Position numbers and translations under genes: made by a program. A stretch of DNA of 64,000 bases from Phocaeicola oris (lineage in GTDB: Bacteria; Bacteroidota; Bacteroidia; Bacteroidales; Bacteroidaceae). The stretch spans positions 1-64,000 of the forward strand of contig NZ_JAJLQX010000006.1 in the NCBI RefSeq assembly GCF_021295095.1, given 5' to 3'. Shown piece by piece: positions 39,032-47,503 of the stretch (within the stretch, counting starts at the first letter, position 1; every line of letters starts with the position of its first letter). The notes beneath the pieces are model-generated. The model made no database searches. It had not been told where the DNA came from and was given only the letters and a program-made list of their open reading frames with translations.

Positions 39032-39044
39032 TTACAAAACATTC

Positions 39045-40706
39045 CTATTGCAAGCTGAAAGTAACCGGCATGGTATATTTTACCCTCACGTTCTGCCCTC
39101 TTTGCTTTCCCGGTTCCCATTTAGGCATGCTCTTTATCACGCGAACAGCTTCAGCATCGAGCAGTGGATCAACACCTCTTACAACCTTCACATTACTGAT
39201 ACTGCCGTCTTTTTCTACCACATACTGAACAATCACTCGTCCTCGGATACCTTTGTTATAGGCCTCAGCAGGATACTTCACATTCTTTGCCAAATATTCC
39301 TGCGCAGCAGATGGTCCACCCGGAAATTTCGGCATCTCCTCTACTACTGTGAATTCCTGATCGGGGGAAACAACCTGAGGAGTAGAGCCGGAAGTCTGTC
39401 TATTCACAGCATCACTGTTTTTATTTAAACGGAAAGTGACAGGAATAGTGTAATATACTCTCACATTCTGCCCTCTCTGCTTCCCCGGTTTCCACTTAGG
39501 CATCATAGCTATCACCCGTTTTGCTTCTGCGTCTATCTCCGGGTCAACACCTCTTACAATCTGAATATTCGAAATTTCACCATCTTTCCCCACGATATAC
39601 TGAGCTATTACCCTGCCTTCAATGCCATTCTTCTTCGCATTCTCAGGATACTTAATGTTATCCCCAAGGAATTTCATACACGCGTCCGTTCCTCCGGGAT
39701 ATTCCGGCATTTCCTCTACAATCCGAAAAACTTGTGAGGTATCTTCTTTAACTACTTCATTTTTTACACTCTCCGACTTGATTAAATCGGAAATTTCACT
39801 AACTTTGCTGTTGGAAATTTCATTCAGACTTGAAGAAACCTCCGGACGGGCGAAAGCAGTCACAGCAAGAGCTGCCAATGGAAGTACATATAAGCACTTC
39901 AACATAGCCCATTTGTTTGATTTTCTTTTACACATCATAGTAATTCGTTTTTTTAATGAATTATGATTGAAGCTGTTGGCCATAGAGTAGAGCCTTGTGC
40001 CGACAGCTTTTTCTATTAATAATAATTGATATTTTCTTGCGTCCACCCCCTTACGAATCACCGCTTCATCGGCTTCGTACTCATGAATATTCTGCAACTC
40101 CTGCTTTAACAACCAAATGGCCGGATTAAACCACTGGAGTACAATACAAATGTCGATTATCAGAATATCAATAGAATGACGCATGTGGATATGAGCTTTC
40201 TCGTGTGTGATTACCGTCGATGCATTCTCTGCATAATCCTTACGCGACAAAACGACGTAATTCATCCAACTAAACGGAGAAAAACGTTCGTCATTGTAGA
40301 CTAAAACTTTCACCCCATCAGCATCGCTCATACATTCCCCTTTCCGGAACAGACGAAACATCTGAATCAAGGAAATCAGCTTATATACAGCAAAAAACAC
40401 TACACCCAAAAAGTAAACAGACAGCACGATGCTCTGCCAATGAAAGACAGGAGTCTCCTCTTCTATCACTTCAGTATGCTGAAACTCCATCATTTCTTCG
40501 AATGTAAGAAGCGACCGATTCAAGTCGGTGGAGTAATATGCTGTCAGCTCTATACAAGGAATGATACACGAAGTCACCACCATTGCCAACAGTACAACAC
40601 GATTGAACCGATGGAACGTTTCCTTGCTGAGCAATAACCTGTAAAACAGATAAAATACAACAAGGCAGACAGCTGTTTTCAGCATATATACAAAGAATGC
40701 TCCCAT
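39045..40706 (-). CDS. M56 (BlaR1-type) sensor peptidase with two TonB C-terminal domains
   Basis: A 553-residue membrane sensor. The N-terminal half has about four membrane segments (near residues 5-25, 37-57, 92-112 and 180-200) and the M56 zinc motif HEKAH at 168-172 with the third ligand in IHEYEADEA, as in BlaR1/MecR1. Where BlaR1 carries a penicillin-binding sensor, this protein carries two homologous TonB C-terminal domains (about 320-425 and 450-553), each starting VEEMP-(E/K)-(Y/F)-PGG and ending PKW-(K/E)-PGKQRGQNVRV. It lies 4 nt after the BlaI-like gene. The stimulus is unknown, perhaps envelope stress. Confidence 0.9.
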   Translation of the reverse strand: MGAFFVYMLKTAVCLVVFYLFYRLLLSKETFHRFNRVVLLAMVVTSCIIPCIELTAYYSTDLNRSLLTFEEMMEFQHTEVIEEETPVFHWQSIVLSVYFLGVVFFAVYKLISLIQMFRLFRKGECMSDADGVKVLVYNDERFSPFSWMNYVVLSRKDYAENASTVITHEKAHIHMRHSIDILIIDICIVLQWFNPAIWLLKQELQNIHEYEADEAVIRKGVDARKYQLLLIEKAVGTRLYSMANSFNHNSLKKRITMMCKRKSNKWAMLKCLYVLPLAALAVTAFARPEVSSSLNEISNSKVSEISDLIKSESVKNEVVKEDTSQVFRIVEEMPEYPGGTDACMKFLGDNIKYPENAKKNGIEGRVIAQYIVGKDGEISNIQIVRGVDPEIDAEAKRVIAMMPKWKPGKQRGQNVRVYYTIPVTFRLNKNSDAVNRQTSGSTPQVVSPDQEFTVVEEMPKFPGGPSAAQEYLAKNVKYPAEAYNKGIRGRVIVQYVVEKDGSISNVKVVRGVDPLLDAEAVRVIKSMPKWEPGKQRGQNVRVKYTMPVTFSLQ

Positions 40707-40710
40707 CGTT

Positions 40711-41079
40711 TTACTTCTTTTTATTCGACTCTTCTACCTCATGAATCAACTGTTTCAAATCATCCACCGATAAATCTTCTGCCTTCACCAGCGATGACAC
40801 AGCTCCCAAATAAGAATTGTTGAAGTACTTACTAATGACATTCTTCAGCGTACCTTTCTTGAACTCATCGCGTGTAATGGCCACCTCGTACAAATAAGTA
40901 TTGCCATATACACGATGCTTCAGAAATCCCTTCTCGTCAAGTCCGCGAACCACAGTAGATGCCGTATTTACATGTGGTTTCGGGTCGGGATATAACTGAA
41001 CCAAATCTTTCACAAACATGGAACCTTTCTCCCAGAAAAATTCCATTGCTTCTTCCTCTTTTGCTGTTAATCTTTTCAT
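40711..41079 (-). CDS. BlaI/MecI/CopY-family repressor
   Basis: A 122-residue winged-helix repressor. The DNA-binding domain (about 1-75: LTAKEEEAMEFFWEKG, VNTASTVVRGLDEKGFL) is followed by a dimerisation region (NVISKYFNNSYLGAVSSLVK) that in BlaI/MecI contains the protease-cleavage site. It should repress its own operon through the dyads at 41105-41141 until cleaved by, or by a process dependent on, the M56 sensor downstream. No beta-lactamase gene is present, so this is probably a general envelope-response pair. Confidence 0.92.
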   Translation of the reverse strand: MKRLTAKEEEAMEFFWEKGSMFVKDLVQLYPDPKPHVNTASTVVRGLDEKGFLKHRVYGNTYLYEVAITRDEFKKGTLKNVISKYFNNSYLGAVSSLVKAEDLSVDDLKQLIHEVEESNKKK

Positions 41080-41104
41080 CTTTCCATATTTTCTCTTTGC
41101 AAAT

Positions 41105-41123
41105 AAACTAAATAATTTAGTTT
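41105..41123. promoter_or_regulatory. Probable BlaI-type operator 1
   Basis: Perfect 9-bp dyad AAACTAAAT-A-ATTTAGTTT, 26 nt upstream of the repressor ATG. Size and position suit the operator of a BlaI/MecI dimer. Confidence 0.65.
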
Positions 41124-41128
41124 GTTAG

Positions 41129-41141
41129 CTAAATATTTTAG
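41129..41141. promoter_or_regulatory. Probable BlaI-type operator 2
   Basis: CTAAATATTTTAG, a near-perfect copy of the core of the dyad at 41105-41123; centres are 21 bp apart, two helical turns. Confidence 0.55.
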
Positions 41142-41274
41142 TTAATAAACTATAAAATCTCATTTGCTTTTATTTAAAGCATACTGACCGATATAGAAAA
41201 GCTGATCCGGTGATTTGATAATCGGATGAAGTAATACCGACGAACGAGCTAATTCATCAGAAAATTTTTTCGTT

Positions 41275-41396
41275 TCACCTATGTGATTCATTTGTTTCAC
41301 CTATGTGATTCACTTGTTTCACCTATGTGAAACAAATAAATTATCCGCATGAGTTAAACGATTCATCCGCATGATTTCATCTACTCATAAGTTGCT
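41275..41396. repeat. Hybrid 22-bp dyad array, 5-6 cores
   Basis: Cores start at 41275, 41297 and 41319 (all TCACCTATGTGA), then 41341 (TTATCCGCATGA), 41363 (TCATCCGCATGA) and a decayed one at 41385. All are in one 22-bp register, so the CTAT-centred and CG-centred cores belong to a single repeat family. The array abuts the stop codon of the transporter gene (41396). Between it and the operators (41142-41274) I see nothing. Confidence 0.88.
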
Positions 41397-42280
41397 TATG
41401 CCTTTGTTCCCTTTCCGGCACAGAAAACACCGGCAAGAATAAGAAAACAACCAATATAAGAAATAATATTCATGGGTTCGTGAAGAAAAATAGCCGAAGC
41501 AATCATCGTACTGACAGGGTTTAAATAGATGTAATTGGTTACGCGAAGGGCTCCTAACTTTTTAATCACCCAACTCCACACTAAAAAACAGATGAAAGAG
41601 GCTACGACCGCCAAAAACAGATAATTGACCAACGTTGACGGACGAAAGAATCCAGACAAAGGAAACTGCCAAGGCATAAAAATAAAAATAGGCAATACAG
41701 ACATAATGCCGTAGAAAAACACTTTCCGAGTGATAAACACAGCACTGTAACGACCAGATAACTTCTTGATAAGCAGACTGTACACCGCCCAAGCAACAGA
41801 CGCCGTAAGTGCTAAAACATCTCCTATCGGATTCAATTTCAGCACAAAATGCCCGTTAAAAATAACCATTCCCACTCCTATCAACGCAATAACAGAACCT
41901 ACCATCAACATAACAGTCGCCTTTACCTCTTTATATACGGCGATGGCCATGAGCGTAGCAATGAGTGGGGAACTACATACGATAAACGAGACATTATTCA
42001 CGAGCGTATAAGTGAGAGCCGTATTTTCGGCTACGAAATAAAGCGACCCACCGGTTATTCCCAGCAAAAATAGTAAAAACTCATCTTTTAAATTGACAGC
42101 AAAAAGCTTTCTTGGAGAAATAAACCAAATACAGATGTATGCCAGAAAGAAACGAGCAAGAAATAGTTCGTGTGCCTGAAGACCCTGATTCAATAGAATC
42201 TTCGAGTTGATAAACGTAACACCCCAGATGACAACCGTGAGTATGGCAATGATATGATATAATAGTGCCTTGTGCTTCAT
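41396..42280 (-). CDS. EamA-family drug/metabolite transporter
   Basis: A 294-residue inner-membrane exporter with about ten hydrophobic segments in two EamA halves (first ILTVVIWGVTFINSKILL, second GDVLALTASVAWAVYSLLIKKL). The substrate is unknown; relatives export amino acids or small metabolites. It has its own promoter box (42300-42307). The stop codon touches the repeat array at 41275. Confidence 0.9.
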   Translation of the reverse strand: MKHKALLYHIIAILTVVIWGVTFINSKILLNQGLQAHELFLARFFLAYICIWFISPRKLFAVNLKDEFLLFLLGITGGSLYFVAENTALTYTLVNNVSFIVCSSPLIATLMAIAVYKEVKATVMLMVGSVIALIGVGMVIFNGHFVLKLNPIGDVLALTASVAWAVYSLLIKKLSGRYSAVFITRKVFFYGIMSVLPIFIFMPWQFPLSGFFRPSTLVNYLFLAVVASFICFLVWSWVIKKLGALRVTNYIYLNPVSTMIASAIFLHEPMNIISYIGCFLILAGVFCAGKGTKA

Positions 42281-42299
42281 TTTGTCCGTTAAAGTGTTG

Positions 42300-42307
42300 C
42301 AAAATTA
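42300..42307 (-). promoter_or_regulatory. Promoter -7 box of the EamA gene
   Basis: TAATTTTG on the minus strand, 20 nt from the ATG. Confidence 0.5.
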
Positions 42308-42434
42308 CAACAAAAAACAGAAAGTATATCCTATACCACTCTCAAATAGTAGGACTTTTTTATTTATTTTTTAATTGAAGATATTGTTAAACAACAATTA
42401 ATATAACATCTTGAATTTTATAAATTAAAATAAT

Positions 42435-42442
42435 TACCTTTG
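42435..42442 (+). promoter_or_regulatory. Promoter -7 box of the amidase-mlaD operon
   Basis: TACCTTTG, 14 nt before the amidase ATG, leaving a very short leader. Confidence 0.55.
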
Positions 42443-42456
42443 CAGCGCGTAAAAGA

Positions 42457-43686
42457 ATGAAATTCAAAGTACTGCATAAAATACTACTTGTAGGGCTTCT
42501 CTGCCTAACCGCTTCACTTCATTGTTCAACAGCTGAAGCAAAAGATTTTGTTGTCGTCATTGATGCCGGCCATGGAGGTCATGACCCCGGAGCAATAGGA
42601 CGTAAAGGAAAAGAAAAAGAAATCAATCTGGTAGTCGCTTTAAAGTTAGGTAAGCTCATTGAACGCAATTGCAAGAATGTGAAAGTAATCTATACTCGTA
42701 AAAAAGATGTGTTTGTAACCCTGAACGGACGTGCCGACATTGCCAACAAAGCAAAAGCCGACTTGTTCATATCCATTCATACCAACTCCATGCCCAAAGG
42801 ACACCAGTCAACACAGGGCGCAGAGACTTATACTCTCGGTCTGCATCGCACGGCCGACAATCTGAATGTGGCAAAGCGTGAGAATTCCGTTATTCTTATT
42901 GAAGACAACTATCAGCAACGATACGCCGGCTTTAATCCGAACTCTTCGGAAAGCTATATCATCTTCGAGTTCATACAAGACAAATATATGAAACAAAGTG
43001 TCCGATTGGCCACACTTATTCAAAAACAGTTCCGTAACTACGCGAAACGACCGGACAAAGGTGTCCATCAGGCTGGCTTTTTGGTGCTACGCGAAACGTA
43101 TATGCCAAGCGTACTGATAGAATTAGGCTACATCTCTTCTCCCACAGAAGAAAATTATTTGCTTTCCGACGCAGGGACATCAGCTTTAGCCAACAGTATA
43201 TATAATGCTTTCGTGAGCTATAAACAGGAACATGACGCAGAATCACATGATAAATCTATCCCCGACGCAATCTATGTTCCTGTACAGCCGGAGACTGTGG
43301 AAAGCCCAACCAACGACAGCACAACCGAAATCATCACTCCCGATACCGCTATAGACCGGTCGGCACAAAAGAAAATTATCAAAACGACTCCGGTTGCCGT
43401 ATCGGATACAGACAGACCAATTTTCAAAATACAATTTTATATTTCATCGGAAAAACTTTCAAAGGGAAATCCCAAGTTCAAAGGCCTTTCTCCGGTGAAC
43501 TATTATAAAGAAGATGGCATATATAAGTACACATACGGTGAGAACGCCGATTATAATAAAGTATATAAAGTTTTCAAGGAAGTACGTGCCAAATTCAAAG
43601 ACGCGTTCATCATTGCCACGAAGAACGGAAAGAAGGTGAATGTGCACGAGGCCATCAATGAATTCAAAAGAAACCGAAATAAATAA
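42457..43686 (+). CDS. N-acetylmuramoyl-L-alanine amidase (Amidase_3)
   Basis: A periplasmic zinc amidase that cuts peptide stems from peptidoglycan, needed for daughter-cell separation. 409 residues: signal peptide to about residue 29 (ILLVGLLCLTASLHCSTAEA), Amidase_3 catalytic domain (about 30-265) with VVIDAGHGGHDPGAIG, ISIHTNSM and the catalytic Glu in ELGYISSPTEENYL, then a low-complexity Thr/Pro linker and a C-terminal segment (about 325-400, IFKIQFYISSEKL) that looks SPOR-like. The MlaD gene begins 6 nt downstream. Confidence 0.92.
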   Translation: MKFKVLHKILLVGLLCLTASLHCSTAEAKDFVVVIDAGHGGHDPGAIGRKGKEKEINLVVALKLGKLIERNCKNVKVIYTRKKDVFVTLNGRADIANKAKADLFISIHTNSMPKGHQSTQGAETYTLGLHRTADNLNVAKRENSVILIEDNYQQRYAGFNPNSSESYIIFEFIQDKYMKQSVRLATLIQKQFRNYAKRPDKGVHQAGFLVLRETYMPSVLIELGYISSPTEENYLLSDAGTSALANSIYNAFVSYKQEHDAESHDKSIPDAIYVPVQPETVESPTNDSTTEIITPDTAIDRSAQKKIIKTTPVAVSDTDRPIFKIQFYISSEKLSKGNPKFKGLSPVNYYKEDGIYKYTYGENADYNKVYKVFKEVRAKFKDAFIIATKNGKKVNVHEAINEFKRNRNK

Positions 43687-43692
43687 GTATAT

Positions 43693-44601
43693 ATGAGAAA
43701 AGAAATTAAGATAGGATTACTTGCCATCGTAGCATTCGCCTGTCTCATTATCGGCATCAATTATCTGAAGGGCATCAACCTCTTCAAGGTGACGAACCAT
43801 TACTATGTTTCATTCGACAATGTTGCCGGTGTCACCCTTTCCAGTCCGGTTTTCGCCAACGGCTACCAAATTGGTCTGGTGCAAAGCATCAACTTCGATT
43901 ATAAAAAACTTGGCAAGACATACATTGAAGTAAAATGCGATAAAAGTGTACGCATTCCGGAAGGAAGCTACGGAGAATTAGTAACAGAGCTACTGGGTGG
44001 TGTAAAAATGAATATCATTGTAGATCCGGCTAATCGCAGTAAATACCTTGCAAGCGGTGATACGCTGACAGGCAGACTGAACCAAGGACTGATGGACATA
44101 GCGCAAAAAGAGCTGGTGCCGAAGTTGCAGGTGACGATGGAAAGACTCGACACACTGTTGGCATCGTTGAATACGTTGATCAATGATCCGGCACTGTCGG
44201 GAACGCTAAAGAATGCCAATCAGATTACATCAAACTTGACTGCCACAACCATCAAACTAAACACATTACTTTCGAATGATATCCCTGCCATTACCGGTAA
44301 CCTGTCGCATATAACCAACAATTTTGCGGCCATTTCGGATAATCTGAAAAAAATAGATTACGCTTCCACCCTTAATAAGGTAGACGCCACGTTAGCCAAC
44401 GTGCAATTACTCACAGAAAAAATGAACCGTCAGGATAACACATTGGGATTACTTTTAAATGATACCGGCGTATACGATAATTTAAACAGGACAACAGCTA
44501 ATGCGGCCTCCTTACTTCAGGATTTGAAAAACCATCCGAAACGTTATGTCCATTTCTCACTTTTCGGGAAAAAAGACAAACCTGCTAACGATATAAAATA
44601 G
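43693..44601 (+). CDS. MlaD/MCE-family lipid-transport protein
   Basis: A 302-residue protein with one N-terminal membrane anchor (KIGLLAIVAFACLIIGINYL) and a periplasmic MCE domain (about 38-115: YYVSFDNVAGVTLSSPVFANGYQIG), followed by a long helical region likely to form a tunnel or coiled coil. In Mla-type systems such proteins bind phospholipid between inner and outer membrane with an MlaE/MlaF ABC pair; those genes are not adjacent here. Operon with the amidase, ending at the terminator at 44663. Confidence 0.88.
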   Translation: MRKEIKIGLLAIVAFACLIIGINYLKGINLFKVTNHYYVSFDNVAGVTLSSPVFANGYQIGLVQSINFDYKKLGKTYIEVKCDKSVRIPEGSYGELVTELLGGVKMNIIVDPANRSKYLASGDTLTGRLNQGLMDIAQKELVPKLQVTMERLDTLLASLNTLINDPALSGTLKNANQITSNLTATTIKLNTLLSNDIPAITGNLSHITNNFAAISDNLKKIDYASTLNKVDATLANVQLLTEKMNRQDNTLGLLLNDTGVYDNLNRTTANAASLLQDLKNHPKRYVHFSLFGKKDKPANDIK

Positions 44602-44662
44602 AATTAATCTAAATAACGATTTTATTTTATAAAAGGAAGAAGCATGTAATATCAAAGCATTT

Positions 44663-44705
44663 AAGGACGTTTCTTTGTTTCGAACAAAGAGCGTCCTTTT
44701 TCTTT
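44663..44705 (+). terminator. Terminator of the amidase-mlaD operon
   Basis: AAGGACG (44663-44669) pairs with CGTCCTT (44692-44698), with further imperfect inner pairing, followed by T-rich sequence. Confidence 0.85.
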
Positions 44706-44744
44706 TTCATTGACAACAGAGTTCGCCAAACACTTTAAGATCAG

Positions 44745-44752
44745 TACCTTTG
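44745..44752 (+). promoter_or_regulatory. Possible promoter -7 box of dnaA
   Basis: TACCTTTG, 174 nt before the dnaA ATG. A closer promoter is not obvious. 44753-44926 is AT-rich and holds the 17-bp element shared with nrdJ; I see no cluster of DnaA boxes. Confidence 0.4.
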
Positions 44753-44891
44753 AAAATAACAAATCTTTTTTTCACCCCCCTATTACATAATCAATTAATA
44801 AACAACTGAAAGTAAACGACTTATTCTTTTTCTCTTATTTGCAAGGAAAAGAACATTTTTATTTTTCAAAAAACTTTCCGTCATTTGTAGT

Positions 44892-44908
44892 ATAGAAGTT
44901 TCGTTTAT
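44892..44908 (+). promoter_or_regulatory. 17-bp element shared with nrdJ (dnaA copy)
   Basis: ATAGAAGTTTCGTTTAT, 18 nt upstream of the dnaA ATG. The identical 17 bp occurs inverted in the nrdJ leader (47722-47738). I found no third copy in the window by eye. Confidence 0.7.
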
Positions 44909-44926
44909 TAGAATTTAGATAGTAAT

Positions 44927-46327
44927 ATGAATGATAAAGAACACGTCGCACTCTGGAACCGCTGTTTACAGTTTATAAAAGATAACGGTATCAATGAGAC
45001 GGCTTTTAATACATGGTTCAATAACATTCGCCCTTTGAAGTATGAGAACAAAACCTTAACACTTGGGGTACCAAGTCCATTCTTCATCGAATATTTAGAG
45101 GAGAATTACTTAGGGGTATTAAGTGAGGCATTACATAAGGAGATTGGAAATGATGCCAAATTAATGTACCATGTATTAACCGATAGTACAAGTAATCAAT
45201 ACGTTGATTACCCGGGGAGTAACCGTTCGGCAGCTGTAACAGTGAAGCCTATAAAAGATGTCAATAAATCTCCCGACCCTTTAAAATCTCCGGAAGTTCA
45301 GGATCTGGATTCACATTTGAATCCGGACTATAATTTCGAGACTTTCATTAAAGGTACGAGCAATGAGCTTTCGCGTACAGCAGGAGAAGCCATCGCACAG
45401 CATCCGGCAAAATCATTTAACCCGCTGTTCCTATTCGGGCCATCGGGGGTAGGAAAAACTCATTTGGCCAATGCTGTTGGAACACGCATTAAAGAGCTGT
45501 ATCCGGAAAAGAGAGTATTGTATGTATCTGCACATCTTTTCATGATTCAGTATACCGATGCTGTCCGCACCAATAACTCGAACAATTTCATCAACTTCTA
45601 TCAGAGCATAGATGTTCTGATACTCGATGATGTTCAGGAATTTACAGGGAAGACTCAGACCCAAAACACGTTCTTCCACATCTTCAACCATCTACACCAG
45701 AACGGAAAGCAGCTGATAATGACTTGCGACCGCCCTCCGATGATGCTTCAAGGTATGGAAGACCGCCTTTTGACTCGCTTTAAGGGTGGATTGGTCGCCG
45801 AAATGTATAAACCTGATCTGGAGTTGAGAAGAAATATCCTGCGTAATAAAATCTGTCGTGACGGTTTGACCATCCCCGATGAGGTAATAAACTACATTGC
45901 CGAGAACGTGGAAGAGAGTGTACGTGAGCTGGAAGGAATCATCAACTCCCTCCTCGCACAGTCCATCATCTTTAAACGTGATATTGACCTCAGTTTGGCT
46001 GAACGGATTGTCCACAAGGCTGTCAAGATGGTAAACAAAAACATTACTATCGAGGAAATTATTCAGAAAGTATGCAGTCACTTCGGCATGGAGGAATCTG
46101 CAATTCATGCAAAGAGTCGTAAACGCGAACTGGTACAAGCCCGACAGATAGCCATGTATTTAGCAAAGAAACACACCGACAACTCTACGTCGAAAATCGG
46201 TTTAATCATTGGCAGAAAAGACCATGCCACTGTTTTACATGCGTGCAGAATGGTTGAGAATCAAGCACAAGTTGACAAGGTATTTAAGAGTGAACTGGAT
46301 GAAATTGAATCATCTTTGAAGAAATAA
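44927..46327 (+). CDS. dnaA: Chromosomal replication initiator DnaA
   Basis: AAA+ initiator that unwinds oriC. 466 residues with the normal order: domain I (about 1-85, [23 protein letters not shown]), a short linker, the AAA+ domain with Walker [15 protein letters not shown] and Walker [11 protein letters not shown] and sensor-II region, and domain IV with the DNA-binding signature [18 protein letters not shown]. Followed by a perfect 14-bp terminator. nrdJ, which supplies dNTPs, lies 1.4 kb downstream on the same strand and shares an upstream element. Confidence 0.98.
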   Translation: MNDKEHVALWNRCLQFIKDNGINETAFNTWFNNIRPLKYENKTLTLGVPSPFFIEYLEENYLGVLSEALHKEIGNDAKLMYHVLTDSTSNQYVDYPGSNRSAAVTVKPIKDVNKSPDPLKSPEVQDLDSHLNPDYNFETFIKGTSNELSRTAGEAIAQHPAKSFNPLFLFGPSGVGKTHLANAVGTRIKELYPEKRVLYVSAHLFMIQYTDAVRTNNSNNFINFYQSIDVLILDDVQEFTGKTQTQNTFFHIFNHLHQNGKQLIMTCDRPPMMLQGMEDRLLTRFKGGLVAEMYKPDLELRRNILRNKICRDGLTIPDEVINYIAENVEESVRELEGIINSLLAQSIIFKRDIDLSLAERIVHKAVKMVNKNITIEEIIQKVCSHFGMEESAIHAKSRKRELVQARQIAMYLAKKHTDNSTSKIGLIIGRKDHATVLHACRMVENQAQVDKVFKSELDEIESSLKK

Positions 46328-46349
46328 ATGACTTAGTCGTAGACCTAAT

Positions 46350-46395
46350 AATAAGAGAGTATGCCCGAACAGACATACTCTCTTATTTATTTTAA
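46350..46395 (+). terminator. Terminator of dnaA
   Basis: Perfect 14-bp arms 46350-46363 and 46374-46387 followed by a T-rich tract. Confidence 0.88.
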
Positions 46396-46405
46396 CAGGA
46401 ATTCG

Positions 46406-46561
46406 ATGAAACAACAAAACTATGAGAATACCCGCGAAGGTAAAATACGTCCTTATGGAATGTTTAAACGATGTCTTTCCTCTTTCGTCAAATTCATTAA
46501 ATTTATCATCAAGATGACCGGTAAAAGTGATATGCGCCAATCGTTCAACTCATGCGGATGA
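46406..46561 (+). CDS. Candidate 51-residue basic small protein
   Basis: The frame starts MKQQNYENTREGKIRPYG and continues with a basic amphipathic stretch (MFKRCLSSFVKFIKFIIKMTGK). AGGA lies 7 nt upstream of the ATG. It begins just after the dnaA terminator with no TAnnTTTG box, and its last 34 nt run into the repeat array at 46528. Codon choice looks coding-like up to the array. It may be a small membrane-active protein or a chance frame. Confidence 0.3.
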   Translation: MKQQNYENTREGKIRPYGMFKRCLSSFVKFIKFIIKMTGKSDMRQSFNSCG

Positions 46562-46693
46562 ATCGTTCAACTCATACGCATGAACCGTTCAACTCATACG
46601 CATGAACCGTTCAACTCATGCGGATGAACCGTTCAACTCATACGCATGAATTGATCTACTCATACAGATGACTTTAGCAACTCATACATATCG
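46528..46693. repeat. 22-bp dyad array, 8 cores
   Basis: The longest array. Cores start at 46528 (TGATATGCGCCA, preceded by AAAAG), 46550, 46572, 46594, 46616, 46638, 46660 and 46682, strictly 22 bp apart. Sequences alternate between TCATGCGGATGA and TCATACGCATGA, decaying to TCATACAGATGA and TCATACATATCG at the right end. Linkers are mostly ACCGTTCAAC. It fills the convergent gap between dnaA and the nitroreductase gene. Confidence 0.92.
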
Positions 46694-46728
46694 CGCCAAC
46701 ATTTTATTTTGACATGCCTCTCTGCTGA

Positions 46729-47478
46729 TTATTTTAAAAATCCCTGCCTTTTAAGTGTCTTTATAAACTGATCGGACATAAATTCATTGTCCGATTTCTT
46801 ATAACGTACATCGGTAAACACTTGAGCCAATGTCGCTTTATCGTTTTCTTTCATAAATTGATGGTTCTCAGGAAGTGACTCCTTATAAGCATAAATACGA
46901 TTTATATCTTCACCGGTGTAATCATGATAAGTCTCCTGATGAATAAGTCCTTCGACAGGCAAACGATCTGTCTGAGCAGGATTCTCAGCCGGATAGCCGA
47001 CCGTGATAGTTGATATCGGCATAACCAGTTTGGGAAGTTTCAACAAATCAATAATCGGGTCAGGATTATAAATAGTGGTACCTAAATAACATAGTCCCAG
47101 CCCATTTGCCTCTGCTAACGTACAGAAATTCTGAACGACAAGTAGCGCGTCTGACATAGCGTTAAGGAAAGACAATAAATTATCATAACCGGGAACTGCA
47201 TCCCGTTCGGCACACCATTGACTAAAACGATTAAAGTCGGCACAGAAAGTAAGCACTACGGAAGCTCCGGTAACCATCGGTTGCCGGAAATGAGCAGGGG
47301 CTAATTTCTCTTTCATCTTCTTATCGCGAGTAACAATAACACTATAAAGTTGCATATTACCCATCGTAGCTGCCCTAAACGATTCTTCAAGCAAATCATT
47401 CAACAAGTCATCGGAGATTTCCTGATCGGAATATTTTCGTATACTTCGACGATTTTGAATAAAATCCAAGTGTTTCAT
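46729..47478 (-). CDS. Nitroreductase-family flavoprotein
   Basis: An NADPH/FMN-dependent oxidoreductase, about 249 residues from the ATG at 47478. The FMN-binding signature FIQNRRSIRKYSDQEI opens the protein, followed by ESFRAATMGNMQLYSVIV and the GLCYLGTTIYNPDPI segment of NfsA/FRP-like enzymes. The frame is open to 47595, but the minus-strand TATCTTTG box (47496-47503) places the transcript start downstream of that; ATG at 47487 is possible but would leave no leader. The natural substrate is unknown. Confidence 0.88.
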   Translation of the reverse strand: MKHLDFIQNRRSIRKYSDQEISDDLLNDLLEESFRAATMGNMQLYSVIVTRDKKMKEKLAPAHFRQPMVTGASVVLTFCADFNRFSQWCAERDAVPGYDNLLSFLNAMSDALLVVQNFCTLAEANGLGLCYLGTTIYNPDPIIDLLKLPKLVMPISTITVGYPAENPAQTDRLPVEGLIHQETYHDYTGEDINRIYAYKESLPENHQFMKENDKATLAQVFTDVRYKKSDNEFMSDQFIKTLKRQGFLK

Positions 47479-47495
47479 ATCTTCCATATTTTTCA

Positions 47496-47503
47496 CAAAG
47501 ATA
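47496..47503 (-). promoter_or_regulatory. Promoter -7 box of the nitroreductase gene
   Basis: TATCTTTG on the minus strand; it decides the shorter start of the gene. Confidence 0.55.

Noticed and set aside
38055-41079. Beta-lactam resistance locus
   Set aside because: BlaI and an M56 protein are present, but there is no beta-lactamase or PBP2a gene, and the sensor lacks a penicillin-binding domain.
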